From Polaromonas sp. JS666 (lineage in GTDB: Bacteria; Pseudomonadota; Gammaproteobacteria; Burkholderiales; Burkholderiaceae_C), in the NCBI RefSeq assembly GCF_900103405.1, contig NZ_FNHX01000013.1:1-64000 (forward strand): DNA of 64,000 nt, written 5' to 3'. Below are positions 27,072 through 36,607 of this stretch, in pieces. A program made the position numbers and the translations under genes. A model generated the notes under the pieces. That model did not search any database. It was not told the DNA's origin and saw only the letters and a list, made by a program, of their open reading frames with translations. Within the stretch, counting starts at the first letter, position 1. Each line of letters starts with the position of its first letter.

Positions 27072-28403
27072 ATGCCCGATAACTACCTGTCCGAGGTCAG
27101 AAACCAGTACGAAGCCCTGCCTTATCCGGCCTGCAATCCGCAGGACGAGCACAAGCGCCTGGTGCTGACCTGGCTGGAAGACCTGCCCATGGTCAACCAC
27201 TACTGCTTTGCCGGAAAGCAGTCTTTCCAGAAGGGCTTCCGCGCGCTGGTGGCCGGCGGCGGCACGGGTGACGCGACGATTTTCCTGGCCGAGCAGCTGC
27301 GCCACACCGACGCGCAAATCGTGCACCTGGACATGAGCCAGGCCAGCATTGCGCTGGCCAAAGAGCGCGCGCAGATTCGTGGGCTCAGCAACATCCGCTG
27401 GGTGCACGATTCGCTGCTGAACCTGCCGGCATTGGCCGCGCAGCTGGGCAGCTTCGACTACATCAACTGCAGCGGCGTGCTGCACCACTTGGCCGACCCC
27501 GACCTGGGATTCAAGGCGCTGCAAAGCGTGCTCAAGCCGGACGGCGCCATCGGGCTCATGGTCTATGCCACCACGGGCCGCATCGGCGTCTACCAGATGC
27601 AGGCGCTGATGCGCCTGGTCAACGGCGGCGAGACGGACGCGCAGCGCAAGATCGCCAACACCCGCGACATCCTGGCCAGCCTGCCGCCCGGCAACTGGTT
27701 CAAGCGCAGCGAAGACCTGCACCACGACCACAAGGCCGGCGACGCCGGTATTTACGACTTGCTGCTGCATTCGCAGGACCGTTCGTACAGCGTGGGCGAA
27801 CTCTTCGACTGGCTGGGCGAGGGCGCGGCGGGCGGGAAACAAGGCCACGGCCTGCACCTGGCCTTCAGCGACGTGCAGCGCGGCCGCTCACCCTACCTGC
27901 CGCACATGGTGCTGGGCAGCAAGCCGCCGGCCATGGCCGCGGCGCTGCGCAAGCTGCCGCTGCGCCGGCAGTATGAAATGGCCGAGCTGATGGGCGGCAG
28001 CATCATCACACATTCGCTGTACCTGACGCGCAACGCGGCCTGCAGCGCGCCCTATGGCGACACCGACTACGTGCCTTTTTTCTACCACGAGCCTTTGACC
28101 GGCGAAATCGCCTCCCAGGTTTTCGGCAACAGCCGCGGCCAGCCCTTCATGCTCAGGCACCAGCACTCGGGCGTGTCCGTAACGGTCAATCCCGGCAAGT
28201 ACGGCGCGAAAATCCTCGCGCTGATAGACGGCCGCCGCAGCTTCGGCGAGATCTTCGAGCAGTTCCGCGCGGCCTGGCAGGGCAAGGCGGCGGCGCCCGA
28301 CAATGCCGCGCTGTTCGCCGACTTCGCCGAATCCTATGAGACGCTCAACGCGCTGGAGCGCCTGCTGCTCAGGCATGTTTCGGTCGCCGCGGCCGCGACA
28401 TAA
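27072..28403 (+). CDS. Class I SAM-dependent methyltransferase with C-terminal regulatory extension
   Basis: This 443-residue protein has YEALPYPACNPQDEHKRLV at its start, then a SAM-binding domain with AGGGTGDATIFLAEQL (motif I), VHLDMSQASIALAKERA and YINCSGVLHHLADPD (motif II/post-II). Residues from about 270 form an extra domain of unknown role. Related tail-bearing methyltransferases modify proteins or small molecules; the substrate cannot be stated. It stands alone after the lipoprotein gene. Confidence 0.85.
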   Translation: MPDNYLSEVRNQYEALPYPACNPQDEHKRLVLTWLEDLPMVNHYCFAGKQSFQKGFRALVAGGGTGDATIFLAEQLRHTDAQIVHLDMSQASIALAKERAQIRGLSNIRWVHDSLLNLPALAAQLGSFDYINCSGVLHHLADPDLGFKALQSVLKPDGAIGLMVYATTGRIGVYQMQALMRLVNGGETDAQRKIANTRDILASLPPGNWFKRSEDLHHDHKAGDAGIYDLLLHSQDRSYSVGELFDWLGEGAAGGKQGHGLHLAFSDVQRGRSPYLPHMVLGSKPPAMAAALRKLPLRRQYEMAELMGGSIITHSLYLTRNAACSAPYGDTDYVPFFYHEPLTGEIASQVFGNSRGQPFMLRHQHSGVSVTVNPGKYGAKILALIDGRRSFGEIFEQFRAAWQGKAAAPDNAALFADFAESYETLNALERLLLRHVSVAAAAT

Positions 28404-28412
28404 ACAAAGGCC

Positions 28413-28712
28413 CTAAGCGGCGGAGCTCCACAGGTCCGCGCTCGCGGAGGGAGGCTGCTCAGCCAGCAAATCCACGACCACCACCAGCTCACCGCCGAAG
28501 CGGCCTATGCCCAGGCCGCTCATGAGCTTTTGCTCCTCTTCCTCTGAGGCCATGCGCACAAAACACAGGGCCTGCTGCTTGCCGGCATGGGCGGCCGGCA
28601 GGACGTTGACCTGCCTGACCGAACCGAAGCGGGCGCACAGGCTCCTCAAGGCGGTTTCCAGGGTGGCGATGTCGGGGCATTGCTGCAACTGCTCGAGTTC
28701 TGGGGGGCTCAT
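28413..28712 (-). CDS. Small RRM-like putative RNA-binding protein
   Basis: A 99-residue cytoplasmic protein. The order beta-alpha-beta-beta-alpha-beta is suggested by FGSVRQVNVLPAAH, QALCFVRMASEEEEQKLM and GGELVVVVDLL, as in an RNA-recognition motif, but the classic RNP aromatic residues are only partly present (CFVRM). Possible post-transcriptional regulator; role unknown. It converges on the methyltransferase gene. Confidence 0.6.
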   Translation of the reverse strand: MSPPELEQLQQCPDIATLETALRSLCARFGSVRQVNVLPAAHAGKQQALCFVRMASEEEEQKLMSGLGIGRFGGELVVVVDLLAEQPPSASADLWSSAA

Positions 28713-28952
28713 GGGTCCTTGCCTGGAATAAAAAATACGGGAACAACGGGAAGACGGCGTCGATAGCGCCGGGAGGTGGTGCAGCATGAAGGGGGATGCG
28801 GGCACCCCTCGTGGGGAGCCTGCGATCCACAGCGTAGGACAAAACCGTGTGCAGGTAAGTGACGGAACGTTTTGCAACGCTTTATCGCCAACACTTGCAA
28901 ATCTCGCGGTGAAAACCACGGCGCCATGCCTCAGCATGTTCTATTGAATCCA

Positions 28953-29221
28953 AGAACCTGTTCACGGCCTAAACGGAGCCGCGCAAGCCCCTTCTCGGGA
29001 TGGGGTGCAAGGCGCGGTGCGACGCCCATAGCACAGCTATGGGTTAGCGCCGCAACGCCGCAGACCGCCCGAGAAGGCGCTTGCCCTCCGGGTTGGGGTG
29101 AAATCGGGCGATTGAGCCACCCAGGCCCTTGCATGGGCATCAGCCCATGCGGCGTGCCCGGTCGGCCCACTCATCCCGATTGCACCCCAACGCGGCCCCG
29201 TTTAGGCCGTGAACAGGTTCT
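28953..29221. mobile_element. MITE-like 269-bp element with perfect 24-bp terminal inverted repeats
   Basis: The ends are exact inverted copies, AGAACCTGTTCACGGCCTAAACGG at 28953-28976 and its reverse complement at 29198-29221. Inside are two strong hairpins: CCCATAGC/GCTATGGG (29025-29043) and GCATGGGC/GCCCATGC (29131-29150). No gene fits inside and no transposase is nearby, so it would have to move in trans. I see no flanking target duplication. It ends 19 bp before the probable GTG start of the GGDEF/EAL gene, so it separates that gene from its original upstream DNA. Confidence 0.75.
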
Positions 29222-29240
29222 AGAAAGCAGGTGCTCGCCC

Positions 29241-31745
29241 GTGTCCGTTTCCGCTCCCAACCTGGCGCCCGCCTTCGCGCTGCATGTGCTGCCGCATTCC
29301 GGCGCCGACCGGCTCGCCCGGCTGGCGGCCCGCGCCTGCGGCGCACCGATTGCCCTCGTCGCCGCCCTTGAAAACGGTGAAGCCAGCTTCATCGCGGGCA
29401 CCGGTTTTTCCGCGCAGGAGCGCGAGGGCCTGCTCGCGCTGTGCGGCGCCAGCCTCGAAACGCCGCCGCGCCAGCCGCTGCTGCCGGCGCGCTGCGCGCC
29501 CGAGATCGCCTTTTACCGCAGCCTGCCGCTGAGCCGGGAAGACGGCACCCTGCTGGGCGTGCTGGTGGTCATGGACAAGGCGGCACGCACACTCAGCCCC
29601 GACCAGGAGGAAGACCTGGAGACCCTGGCCGGCCTGGCCGTTGCCCAGCTCGATGCGCCACACACCCAGGCACTGCGGCAGACCGGGGAAGACGCCCAGC
29701 GCCTGGCCACGCGCCTGGGCATCACGCTGGAGAGCATCACCGAGGGTTTTTACACGCTGGACCCGCAGTGGCGCTTCAGCTACCTGAACCGCGAGGGCGC
29801 GCGCCTGCTGGGCCGGCCGCCCACGGAATTGCTGGGCAAAAGCATCTGGAAGGAGTTTCCGGGCGCCATCAACACCCTGTTCTCCGAAAAGGTGCGCGCG
29901 GCGGTGGCGGGCAACTACCAGGTGGAGTTCGAGGCCCTGTATGCGCCGCTGGACAAATGGTTCGAGATACGCGCCTACCCCTTTCCCGACGGGCTGGCGA
30001 TCTACTTTCGCGACGTCAGCGAGCGGCGCAAGGCGCGCGAGCAGCTCATGCTGCTGGAGACCAGCATCTCGCGGCTCAACGACATCGTGCTGATCGCCGA
30101 GGCCGTTCCCTCGGGCCGGCCCGGGCTGCGCATCATCTTCGCCAACAACGCCTTCGAGCAGCACACGGGTTACAGCCTGGCCGAGGCGCTGGGCCATTCG
30201 CCGCGCCTGCTGTGCGGGCCGCTGACGCAGCACGGCGAGCTCGAGCGCATACGCAACGCCTTCCAGAAGGGCGAGCCGGTGCAGGCCGAACTCATCACCT
30301 ACAAAAAGAACGGCCGGCATTTCTGGATGGAGGTCGACATCGTGCCGGTGGCCGACGATGCCGGCGTTTTTTTCACCCACTGGGTGGCGGTGGGGCGCGA
30401 CATCACGCGGCGCAAGGTGGCGGAAAGCGAGATCAAGCACCTGGCTTTTTACGACCCGCTGACCCAGCTGCCCAACCGCCAGCTGCTGATGGACAGGCTG
30501 GACAAGGCGCTGGTCCACAACCGCCGCCATCCGCGCGAAGGCGCGCTGATGTTCATAGACCTGGACAACTTCAAGACACTCAACGACACCATGGGCCACC
30601 AAAAGGGCGACCTGCTGCTGCAGCAGGTGGCCAAGCGCCTGGCGGCCTGCGTGCGCCAGACCGACACGGTGGCGCGCCTGGGCGGCGACGAGTTTGTGGT
30701 GATGCTGGAAGACCTGGGCCAGGACCCGCGCGAGGCGACCGTGAAAGCCGAGACCGTGAGCGGGCAGATCCTGGCCGCGCTCAGCGAGCCCTACAGCCTG
30801 GCGGGCTACCAGCACTACAGCACCTGCAGCATAGGCGTGACCGCCTTCAACCAGACGCTCAACAACATCGGTGACCTGCTCAAGCAGGCCGACCTGGCCA
30901 TGTACCAGGCCAAGATGGCCGGGCGCAACACGGTCTGCTTCTTCAACCCGGCCATGCAGGCCGCGGTGACCGCCAGCGCCGCGCTGCAGTCGGACCTGCG
31001 GCGCGGCCTGCGCGAAAAGCAGTTCCTGCTGTACTACCAGCCGCAGGTCGGCCGCGACGGCCGCATGACCGGCGTGGAGGCCCTGCTGCGCTGGCACCAC
31101 GGCGATCGCGGGCTGGTGCAGCCCGCCGAGTTCATCCCGGCGGCCGAGGAGGCTGGGCTCATTTTGCCGCTGGGCCAGTGGGCGCTGGAGACCGCCTGCC
31201 GCCAGCTCGCGGCCTGGGCCCAGCGCCCCGAAACCGCGGCGCTGAGCATCGCGGTCAACGTCAGCGTGCGGCAGTTCCGCCACCCGGAATTCGTCGACCT
31301 GGTGATGGCCGCGCTGAAAGAAACCCAGGTCAGCCCGCACAAGCTCAAGCTGGAGCTGACCGAAAGCCTGCTGGCCGAGGACATGGAAATCACCATCACC
31401 AAGATGGCCAGGCTCAAGAAGATGGGCGTAACCCTGTCACTCGACGATTTCGGCATGGGTTATTCGTCGCTCTCCTGCCTCAAGCGCCTGCCGCTGGACC
31501 AACTCAAGATCGACAAGTCCTTCGTCGAGGACATACTGCGCGACCCCAACGACGCGGCCATCGCGCGCACCATCATCGGCCTGGCGCAAAGCCTGGGGCT
31601 GGGCGTGGTGGCCGAGGGCGTGGAAACCGAGGCGCAGCGCGACTTTTTGTCGCGCCACGGCTGCGACTGCTACCAGGGCTACCTGTTCTGCAAGCCGCTG
31701 CCGATAGACGAGCTGGAAGCCTTTATCAAGACGCTGCGCATGTGA
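29241..31745 (+). CDS. GAF-PAS-PAS-GGDEF-EAL cyclic-di-GMP signalling protein
   Basis: An 834-residue cytoplasmic signalling protein. It has a GAF-like domain (about 15-150), two PAS domains (about 155-270 and 280-400) and a GGDEF domain with intact GGDEF at 481-485, which implies diguanylate cyclase. An EAL domain follows with EAL at 613-615, DDFGMGYSSLS, LKIDKSFV and AEGVETEAQ, which implies c-di-GMP phosphodiesterase. Both active sites look complete, so it may be bifunctional. Start choice is GTG 29241 with AAAGCAGG about 10 nt upstream. Reading further upstream would run through the mobile element and is unlikely. It converges on a small gene with a 20-nt overlap. Confidence 0.9.
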   Translation: MSVSAPNLAPAFALHVLPHSGADRLARLAARACGAPIALVAALENGEASFIAGTGFSAQEREGLLALCGASLETPPRQPLLPARCAPEIAFYRSLPLSREDGTLLGVLVVMDKAARTLSPDQEEDLETLAGLAVAQLDAPHTQALRQTGEDAQRLATRLGITLESITEGFYTLDPQWRFSYLNREGARLLGRPPTELLGKSIWKEFPGAINTLFSEKVRAAVAGNYQVEFEALYAPLDKWFEIRAYPFPDGLAIYFRDVSERRKAREQLMLLETSISRLNDIVLIAEAVPSGRPGLRIIFANNAFEQHTGYSLAEALGHSPRLLCGPLTQHGELERIRNAFQKGEPVQAELITYKKNGRHFWMEVDIVPVADDAGVFFTHWVAVGRDITRRKVAESEIKHLAFYDPLTQLPNRQLLMDRLDKALVHNRRHPREGALMFIDLDNFKTLNDTMGHQKGDLLLQQVAKRLAACVRQTDTVARLGGDEFVVMLEDLGQDPREATVKAETVSGQILAALSEPYSLAGYQHYSTCSIGVTAFNQTLNNIGDLLKQADLAMYQAKMAGRNTVCFFNPAMQAAVTASAALQSDLRRGLREKQFLLYYQPQVGRDGRMTGVEALLRWHHGDRGLVQPAEFIPAAEEAGLILPLGQWALETACRQLAAWAQRPETAALSIAVNVSVRQFRHPEFVDLVMAALKETQVSPHKLKLELTESLLAEDMEITITKMARLKKMGVTLSLDDFGMGYSSLSCLKRLPLDQLKIDKSFVEDILRDPNDAAIARTIIGLAQSLGLGVVAEGVETEAQRDFLSRHGCDCYQGYLFCKPLPIDELEAFIKTLRM

Positions 31746-32082
31746 CGGCGGGCGCGGCTTTGTGGTGTTCCAGTCGGAAGATCACTTCCTTGACGATGCC
31801 GTACATCAGGGCCCGGTCGCGACTCGGGTGGTCGGAAAACTGCACATGGGTGGCACCCAGGGTCGCGCCTTCGCCGTCAAACCCCACGCTGATGCCGTGG
31901 GCCGCCAGCAGCGGCCCGCAGGCCGCCCAGTCGCGCGTCCACTGCGGCAGCGCCTGGGCGCTGTCCCAGAGCGTGCCCGCGCTTTCATAACATTCCTCGA
32001 TGTGCGTGTGGCCCAGCAATTGCGCCAGGTGCCGCTCCTTGGCGATGCAGCTGCGGAAATACTCCTGGTCGTTCATGCGCAT
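31726..32082 (-). CDS. Small hypothetical protein, possible phage-derived DUF2591/NinX-like
   Basis: A 118-residue protein with AGGAG 8 nt before the chosen ATG 32082. The core LPQWTRDWAACGPLLAAHGI resembles the DUF2591 (NinX-like) pattern of W-x-x-x-G-P-L/I, found in phage and conserved bacterial proteins, but I am not certain. It overlaps the 3' end of the GGDEF/EAL gene by 20 nt and is divergent from hemE. Confidence 0.55.
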   Translation of the reverse strand: MRMNDQEYFRSCIAKERHLAQLLGHTHIEECYESAGTLWDSAQALPQWTRDWAACGPLLAAHGISVGFDGEGATLGATHVQFSDHPSRDRALMYGIVKEVIFRLEHHKAAPAVTCAAS

Positions 32083-32173
32083 GGAATGCTCCTGGAAAGC
32101 CCTTGCGGCCATGGTAAATCCGAACCGGCCGGGAGACCAGCGGGAGCCGCCCCACACCTGAGACAATTGGTGC

Positions 32174-33283
32174 ATGTTCGCACCCCTTCAAAACGACACC
32201 TTTCTGCGCGCCTGCCTGCGCCAGGCCACCCCCCACACCCCCGTCTGGCTGATGCGCCAGGCCGGCCGCTATTTGCCCGAATACCGCGCCACGCGGGCCC
32301 AGGCCGGCAGCTTCATGGGCCTGGCCACCAACACCGACTACGCCACCGAGGTCACGCTGCAGCCGCTGGAGCGCTACCCGCTGGATGCCGCCATCCTGTT
32401 CAGCGACATCCTGACCGTGCCCGACGCCATGGGCCTGGGCCTGTCTTTTGCGCTGGGCGAGGGCCCGCGCTTTGCCACCCCGGTGCGCGACGAGGCCGCC
32501 GTGGCCAAGCTGCAGGTGCCGGACCTGGCCAAGCTGCGCTATGTCTTCGACGCCGTCACCTCGATCCGCAAGGCCCTGAACGGCCGCGTGCCGCTGATCG
32601 GCTTTTCGGGCAGCCCCTGGACCCTGGCCTGCTATATGGTCGAAGGCGCGGGTTCCGACGACTACCGCCTGGTCAAGACCATGCTGTACCAGCGCCCCGA
32701 CCTGATGCACAAGATGCTGGCCGTCAACGCCGACGCGGTGGCCGCCTACCTGAACGCGCAAATCGAGGCCGGCGCCCAGGCCGTGATGATTTTCGACAGC
32801 TGGGGCGGCGTGCTGGCCGACGCGGCCTTCAAGACTTTCAGCCTGGCCTACACGGCCCGGGTGCTGGCCCAGCTCAAGCGCGAGCACGAGGGCGTGAAAA
32901 TCCCGCGCCTGGTCTTCACCAAGGGCGGCGGCCAGTGGCTGGAAGCCATGGCGCAGCTCGATTGCGAGGTGCTGGGCCTGGACTGGACGGTCAACCTGGC
33001 CAAGGCGCGCGCGCTGGTCGGCGAGCAAGGGCCCCAGGCCAAGGCACTGCAGGGCAACCTGGACCCGAACGTGCTGTTCGCCAACCCGGCCCAGATCGAG
33101 GCCGAGGTGGCCGCGGTGCTGGACAGCTTTGGCGCCCCCCATACCGATACCAGCCGGCCTGGACCCACCCATATTTTTAACCTGGGCCATGGCATCAGCC
33201 AGCACACGCCGCCCGAGAGTGTGGAAGTGCTGGTAAACGCAGTGCACGCTCACTCTCGCAGCATGCGCACCGCGCGTAGCTGA
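32174..33283 (+). CDS. hemE: Uroporphyrinogen decarboxylase HemE
   Basis: A 369-residue haem-pathway enzyme that removes four acetate carboxyls from uroporphyrinogen III to give coproporphyrinogen III. Signatures [15 protein letters not shown] near the N terminus (substrate-binding arginines), [12 protein letters not shown] (active-site Asp) and [13 protein letters not shown] are clear, and the length matches the family. ATG 32174 follows a 90-nt gap from the divergent small gene. It precedes priA in the same direction, as in other Burkholderiales. Confidence 0.97.
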   Translation: MFAPLQNDTFLRACLRQATPHTPVWLMRQAGRYLPEYRATRAQAGSFMGLATNTDYATEVTLQPLERYPLDAAILFSDILTVPDAMGLGLSFALGEGPRFATPVRDEAAVAKLQVPDLAKLRYVFDAVTSIRKALNGRVPLIGFSGSPWTLACYMVEGAGSDDYRLVKTMLYQRPDLMHKMLAVNADAVAAYLNAQIEAGAQAVMIFDSWGGVLADAAFKTFSLAYTARVLAQLKREHEGVKIPRLVFTKGGGQWLEAMAQLDCEVLGLDWTVNLAKARALVGEQGPQAKALQGNLDPNVLFANPAQIEAEVAAVLDSFGAPHTDTSRPGPTHIFNLGHGISQHTPPESVEVLVNAVHAHSRSMRTARS

Positions 33284-33659
33284 ATCCTTTCGCCTGCCCC
33301 TTATTCCAGCCGGCCCGGGGCGTATTTCCACCATGGCTAGCACAAAACCGGGCCCCCGCCGGCTGGACTTATGCACAAAAATCTTGTTGCGCCGCCGCAA
33401 TGCAAGCACCCCGGTCCACCTCGCGCTATCAAAGCAATAGCGTGCGTAAGTTGTTGATTTATATAGAGACTTTAAATTGCTTTTTTTGCGGGCAATTTAA
33501 GAAAAGCCTTGATTTACAAGGCTTCGCGCCCCTCGCCGACAAGCTGTCAACAAAGTTATCCACAGAAAATCTGGAAATCTGTAAAGTGGCGCCAAATCAA
33601 GGACTTAGCGCATTGTCTGGATGTATTCCTCAAGAATTAAACACATTTAGTTACTCTGA
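33284..33659 (+). promoter_or_regulatory. AT-rich hemE-priA intergenic region with two DnaA-box-like sites and hairpins
   Basis: This 376-bp gap has no gene. TTATCCACA at 33556-33564 is a perfect DnaA box; TTATGCACA at 33369-33377 is a one-mismatch relative. Both are on the plus strand. Two hairpins also occur: TTAAATTGC/GCAATTTAA (33472-33500) and AAGCCTTG/CAAGGCTT (33504-33524). The region is markedly AT-rich against its GC-rich surroundings. It may hold the priA promoter under DnaA influence; calling it an origin would need far more boxes. Confidence 0.6.
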
Positions 33660-35867
33660 ATGAGCTATTGGCTGCAAGTCGTCGTCGCGGCGCCCGCGCA
33701 CAGTTCCATCGCCGGGCCGCTGACTTACCAGAGTGAGTCGCCACTCGCCGTGGGCTCGCTGGTGCGCGTGCCGCTGGGCCGGCGCGAGGTGCTGGGCGTG
33801 GTCTGGGAGCTGCTGGCCGACAGCGGCACGCTGCTGGAAATGCAGACGCGCCACGTGGCCGGCGTGCTGGAAGGCCTGCCGCCGCTGTCAGCGACCTGGC
33901 GCAAGCTGGTGCAGTTCACCGCCGCTTATTACCAGCGCTCGCTGGGCGAGGTGGCGCTGGCGGCGCTGCCGCCCCAGCTGCGCGACCTTAGCAATGTGCA
34001 GCTGGCGCGGCGGCTCAAACGCCCCATGGCCGACACCCGCGGCGAGCAGGCCGGCGGCCGGTCGCTGGTGCTGAGCGCGCAGCAGGCCGCGGTGCTGGCC
34101 GAATTTGACGCCGATACCCGGCCCGCGCTGCTGTTCGGTGCCACCGGCAGCGGCAAGACCGAGGTCTACCTGCGCGCCGCGGCCCGCGTGCTGGCGCTGG
34201 ACCCGGCCGCCCAGGTGCTGGTGATGGTGCCCGAGATCAACCTCACGCCGCAGCTCCAGTCGCGCTTTGAAGCGCGTTTTGCCCACCTGGGCAAGGAGCG
34301 CGTGGTGGCCCTGCACAGCGGCCTGACGCCGGCCCAGCGCCTGAAAAGCTGGCTGGCGGCCCATGCCGGCCATGCGCGCCTGGTGCTGGGCACGCGCATG
34401 GCGGTGTTCGCCTCCATGCCCAATTTGCGCCTGATCGTGGTCGACGAGGAACACGACCCCAGCTACAAGCAGCAGGAAGGCGCGCGTTATTCGGCGCGCG
34501 ACCTGGCGATTTACCGCGCCAAGATCGAAACCGAAGACGCCACGCACGAGCACGGCCCCTGCCGCGTGCTGCTGGGCTCTGCCACGCCCTCGCTGGAAAG
34601 CTGGCAGGCCACGCTGGCCGGCCGCTACCAGCGCCTGGTGATGGATGAGCGCATTGGCACAGGGACAACACCCTCCACCGGCGAAGAGGTCGCCCCCTAC
34701 TCCGCCGGGCCGCAAGCCGAGCCCTACATACCGCCCAAAACCGGCGAACCCGCCCCTTCGGGCGACGCCGGCAGCCTGCCCACGGTACGGCGCGTGGACA
34801 TGAACCACCAGCCCAAGCACTGCATCATCGCGCCGCCGCTGCTGGACGCGATTGCGCAGCGCGTGGCGCGCGGCGAGCAGTCGCTGATCTTTTTGAACCG
34901 GCGCGGTTATGCGCCCGTGCTGGCCTGCCATGACTGCGGCTGGAAAAGCGAATGCCCGCATTGCAGCGCGTTTCGCGTCTTCCACAAGATAGACCGCACC
35001 TTGCGCTGCCACCACTGCGGTTTCACCGAGCGCGTGCCGCGCGCCTGCCCCAGCTGCGGCAACATCGACATCGCGCCCGTGGGACGCGGCACCGAGCGCC
35101 TCGAAGAACACCTGGCCGAACTGCTGGCCGGCGTGAAGCGGCCCGACGGCGAGCCGGTGCGCATCGCCCGCATAGACGCCGACAGCACGCGGCTCAAGGG
35201 CGCGCTCGAATCCCAGCTGGCCAGCGTGCATGCCGGCGAGGTCGACGTGCTGGTCGGCACGCAGATGATCGCCAAGGGCCACGACTTCCGCCACATCACG
35301 CTGGTCGCCGCCATCAACCCCGACGGCGCGCTGTTTTCCAGCGATTTCCGCGCGCCCGAGCGCCTGTTCAGCCTCTTGATGCAGGCCGGCGGCCGGGCCG
35401 GCCGCGACGCGCGCCACAGCGGCGCCAGCGAAATGTGGGTACAGACCTTCCACCCCGAGCACCCGCTGTTCGCGGCGCTCAAACAGCACGACTACGCGGG
35501 TTTTGCCACACAGCAGCTGGCCGAACGCGAAGCCGCCGGCATGTCGCCCTTCGGTTTTTCGGCGCTGGTGCGCGCCGAGGCGCGCACGCAGGAAGTGGCG
35601 CAAGGTTTCCTCAACGCGGCCGCAGCCCAAGCCGAGGCGTTAGAACTCACCGGCAACGGCCAGGTCACCGCCTACCCGGCCGTGCCCATGACAATCCAGC
35701 GCGTGGCGAACATCGAGCGCGCGCAAATGCTGGTCGAAAGCCCCTCGCGTGCGGCGCTGCAGCGCTTTCTGGCGGCCTGGCAGCCGGTGCTGTTTGAGAC
35801 GCGCCAGCAGGCTGAATTTAAAAGCCTGATTCGCTGGGCGATTGATGTGGATCCGATTGCGATTTGA
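33660..35867 (+). CDS. priA: Primosomal protein N' (PriA), replication-restart helicase
   Basis: A 735-residue 3'-to-5' DNA helicase that reloads the replisome at stalled forks. The N-terminal DNA-binding domain covers about 1-110. Walker A is GATGSGKTEVY, DEEHDPSYKQQEGARYS is motif II and beyond. A zinc-binding cysteine cluster is CHDCGWKSECPHCS...CHHCGFTERVPRACPSCG, and RGTERLEEHL and GRAGRDARHSG complete the helicase motifs. ATG 33660 is in frame with the family N terminus. Confidence 0.97.
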   Translation: MSYWLQVVVAAPAHSSIAGPLTYQSESPLAVGSLVRVPLGRREVLGVVWELLADSGTLLEMQTRHVAGVLEGLPPLSATWRKLVQFTAAYYQRSLGEVALAALPPQLRDLSNVQLARRLKRPMADTRGEQAGGRSLVLSAQQAAVLAEFDADTRPALLFGATGSGKTEVYLRAAARVLALDPAAQVLVMVPEINLTPQLQSRFEARFAHLGKERVVALHSGLTPAQRLKSWLAAHAGHARLVLGTRMAVFASMPNLRLIVVDEEHDPSYKQQEGARYSARDLAIYRAKIETEDATHEHGPCRVLLGSATPSLESWQATLAGRYQRLVMDERIGTGTTPSTGEEVAPYSAGPQAEPYIPPKTGEPAPSGDAGSLPTVRRVDMNHQPKHCIIAPPLLDAIAQRVARGEQSLIFLNRRGYAPVLACHDCGWKSECPHCSAFRVFHKIDRTLRCHHCGFTERVPRACPSCGNIDIAPVGRGTERLEEHLAELLAGVKRPDGEPVRIARIDADSTRLKGALESQLASVHAGEVDVLVGTQMIAKGHDFRHITLVAAINPDGALFSSDFRAPERLFSLLMQAGGRAGRDARHSGASEMWVQTFHPEHPLFAALKQHDYAGFATQQLAEREAAGMSPFGFSALVRAEARTQEVAQGFLNAAAAQAEALELTGNGQVTAYPAVPMTIQRVANIERAQMLVESPSRAALQRFLAAWQPVLFETRQQAEFKSLIRWAIDVDPIAI

Positions 35868-35902
35868 TGGGGTGATGGGCGAAGCTTGTTGGACGTCAAG
35901 GG

Positions 35903-36577
35903 TCAGACCGAACCGCCATGCCTCCTCCTGAGATTCTCAATGTGCTCAACATCCGTTTCATTGGTGATGGCAAGGCGTGCAGTCTCTAGCCGCCCCACAC
36001 AGAACTGCATTCGATTCTGAGACATGACCGCGGTGCTTTGCTCGCGGATGTAGTCCACGAATTCCGGAAGACTGACTACTCCAGGAGGAACCTCCGTCTT
36101 GAATTCAGCGTCTCCGGTGAAAACCACGACCGATTTGACGCAATCGGCAGGAAGAAAGTCGAGCAACTCTTGCACTGCCCTGACGTGCCGGAAGTTCTGA
36201 AAAATCGGATTCTGAAACTGGGACTTTCGATTAAATAAGACCTGCGTCCAGTTTGCCTGCTTGCTATTGGCGAAGATCCAGCCGTTGTAGTTCTTGGTTT
36301 CTATGACAAAGATCCCGAAGCACGAGACAAGGATGTGGTCAACCTGGGTCGTTCCGTCCTGCAACTGCAAGGTGATGTGATTCATCAGGTGATAGTCGGG
36401 TCCAATGAAGTGCGCCCGAATCTCGCGCGAAAGGCGAGTCTCTCCGTCGTTCTGGAATGAGAATACAGACGGCCGGCTGCTATAGCCCATTAAAAAGCCG
36501 ATGGCGAGTCCGATCAGAATGCAGATGAGGATATCCACGCTTCTTGTGCGACCTAGCGTCGGAGTTGCCCTGTGCAA
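35903..36577 (-). CDS. NERD-domain (nuclease-related) protein with N-terminal membrane anchor
   Basis: A 224-residue protein. Residues about 15-31 form a single membrane segment. From about 45 the NERD domain is clear: VDHILVSCFGIFVIETKNYN with Asp80, Glu93 and Lys95 in the D...E-x-K arrangement of restriction-endonuclease-like folds. NERD proteins are suspected DNA-processing enzymes. Starts ATG 36577 or GTG 36538 are both possible; the latter removes 13 poorly supported residues. It sits at the priA end of the low-GC island. Confidence 0.8.
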   Translation of the reverse strand: MHRATPTLGRTRSVDILICILIGLAIGFLMGYSSRPSVFSFQNDGETRLSREIRAHFIGPDYHLMNHITLQLQDGTTQVDHILVSCFGIFVIETKNYNGWIFANSKQANWTQVLFNRKSQFQNPIFQNFRHVRAVQELLDFLPADCVKSVVVFTGDAEFKTEVPPGVVSLPEFVDYIREQSTAVMSQNRMQFCVGRLETARLAITNETDVEHIENLRRRHGGSV

Positions 36578-36607
36578 TGCCGTTGTATGTCCGCGTCAAA
36601 CGACCTG

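Noticed and set aside
28872-29240. N-terminal extension of the GGDEF/EAL protein reading through the MITE-like element
   Set aside because: The extension would be encoded by the mobile element and its flank and has no domain; GTG 29241 with AAAGCAGG is the better start.
29220-31340. A 706-codon open frame opposite the GGDEF/EAL gene
   Set aside because: Shadow of a protein with intact GGDEF and EAL motifs.
33284-33659. Chromosomal replication origin at hemE-priA
   Set aside because: Only two DnaA-box-like sites and no dnaA, rpmH or parAB genes; insufficient for an origin.
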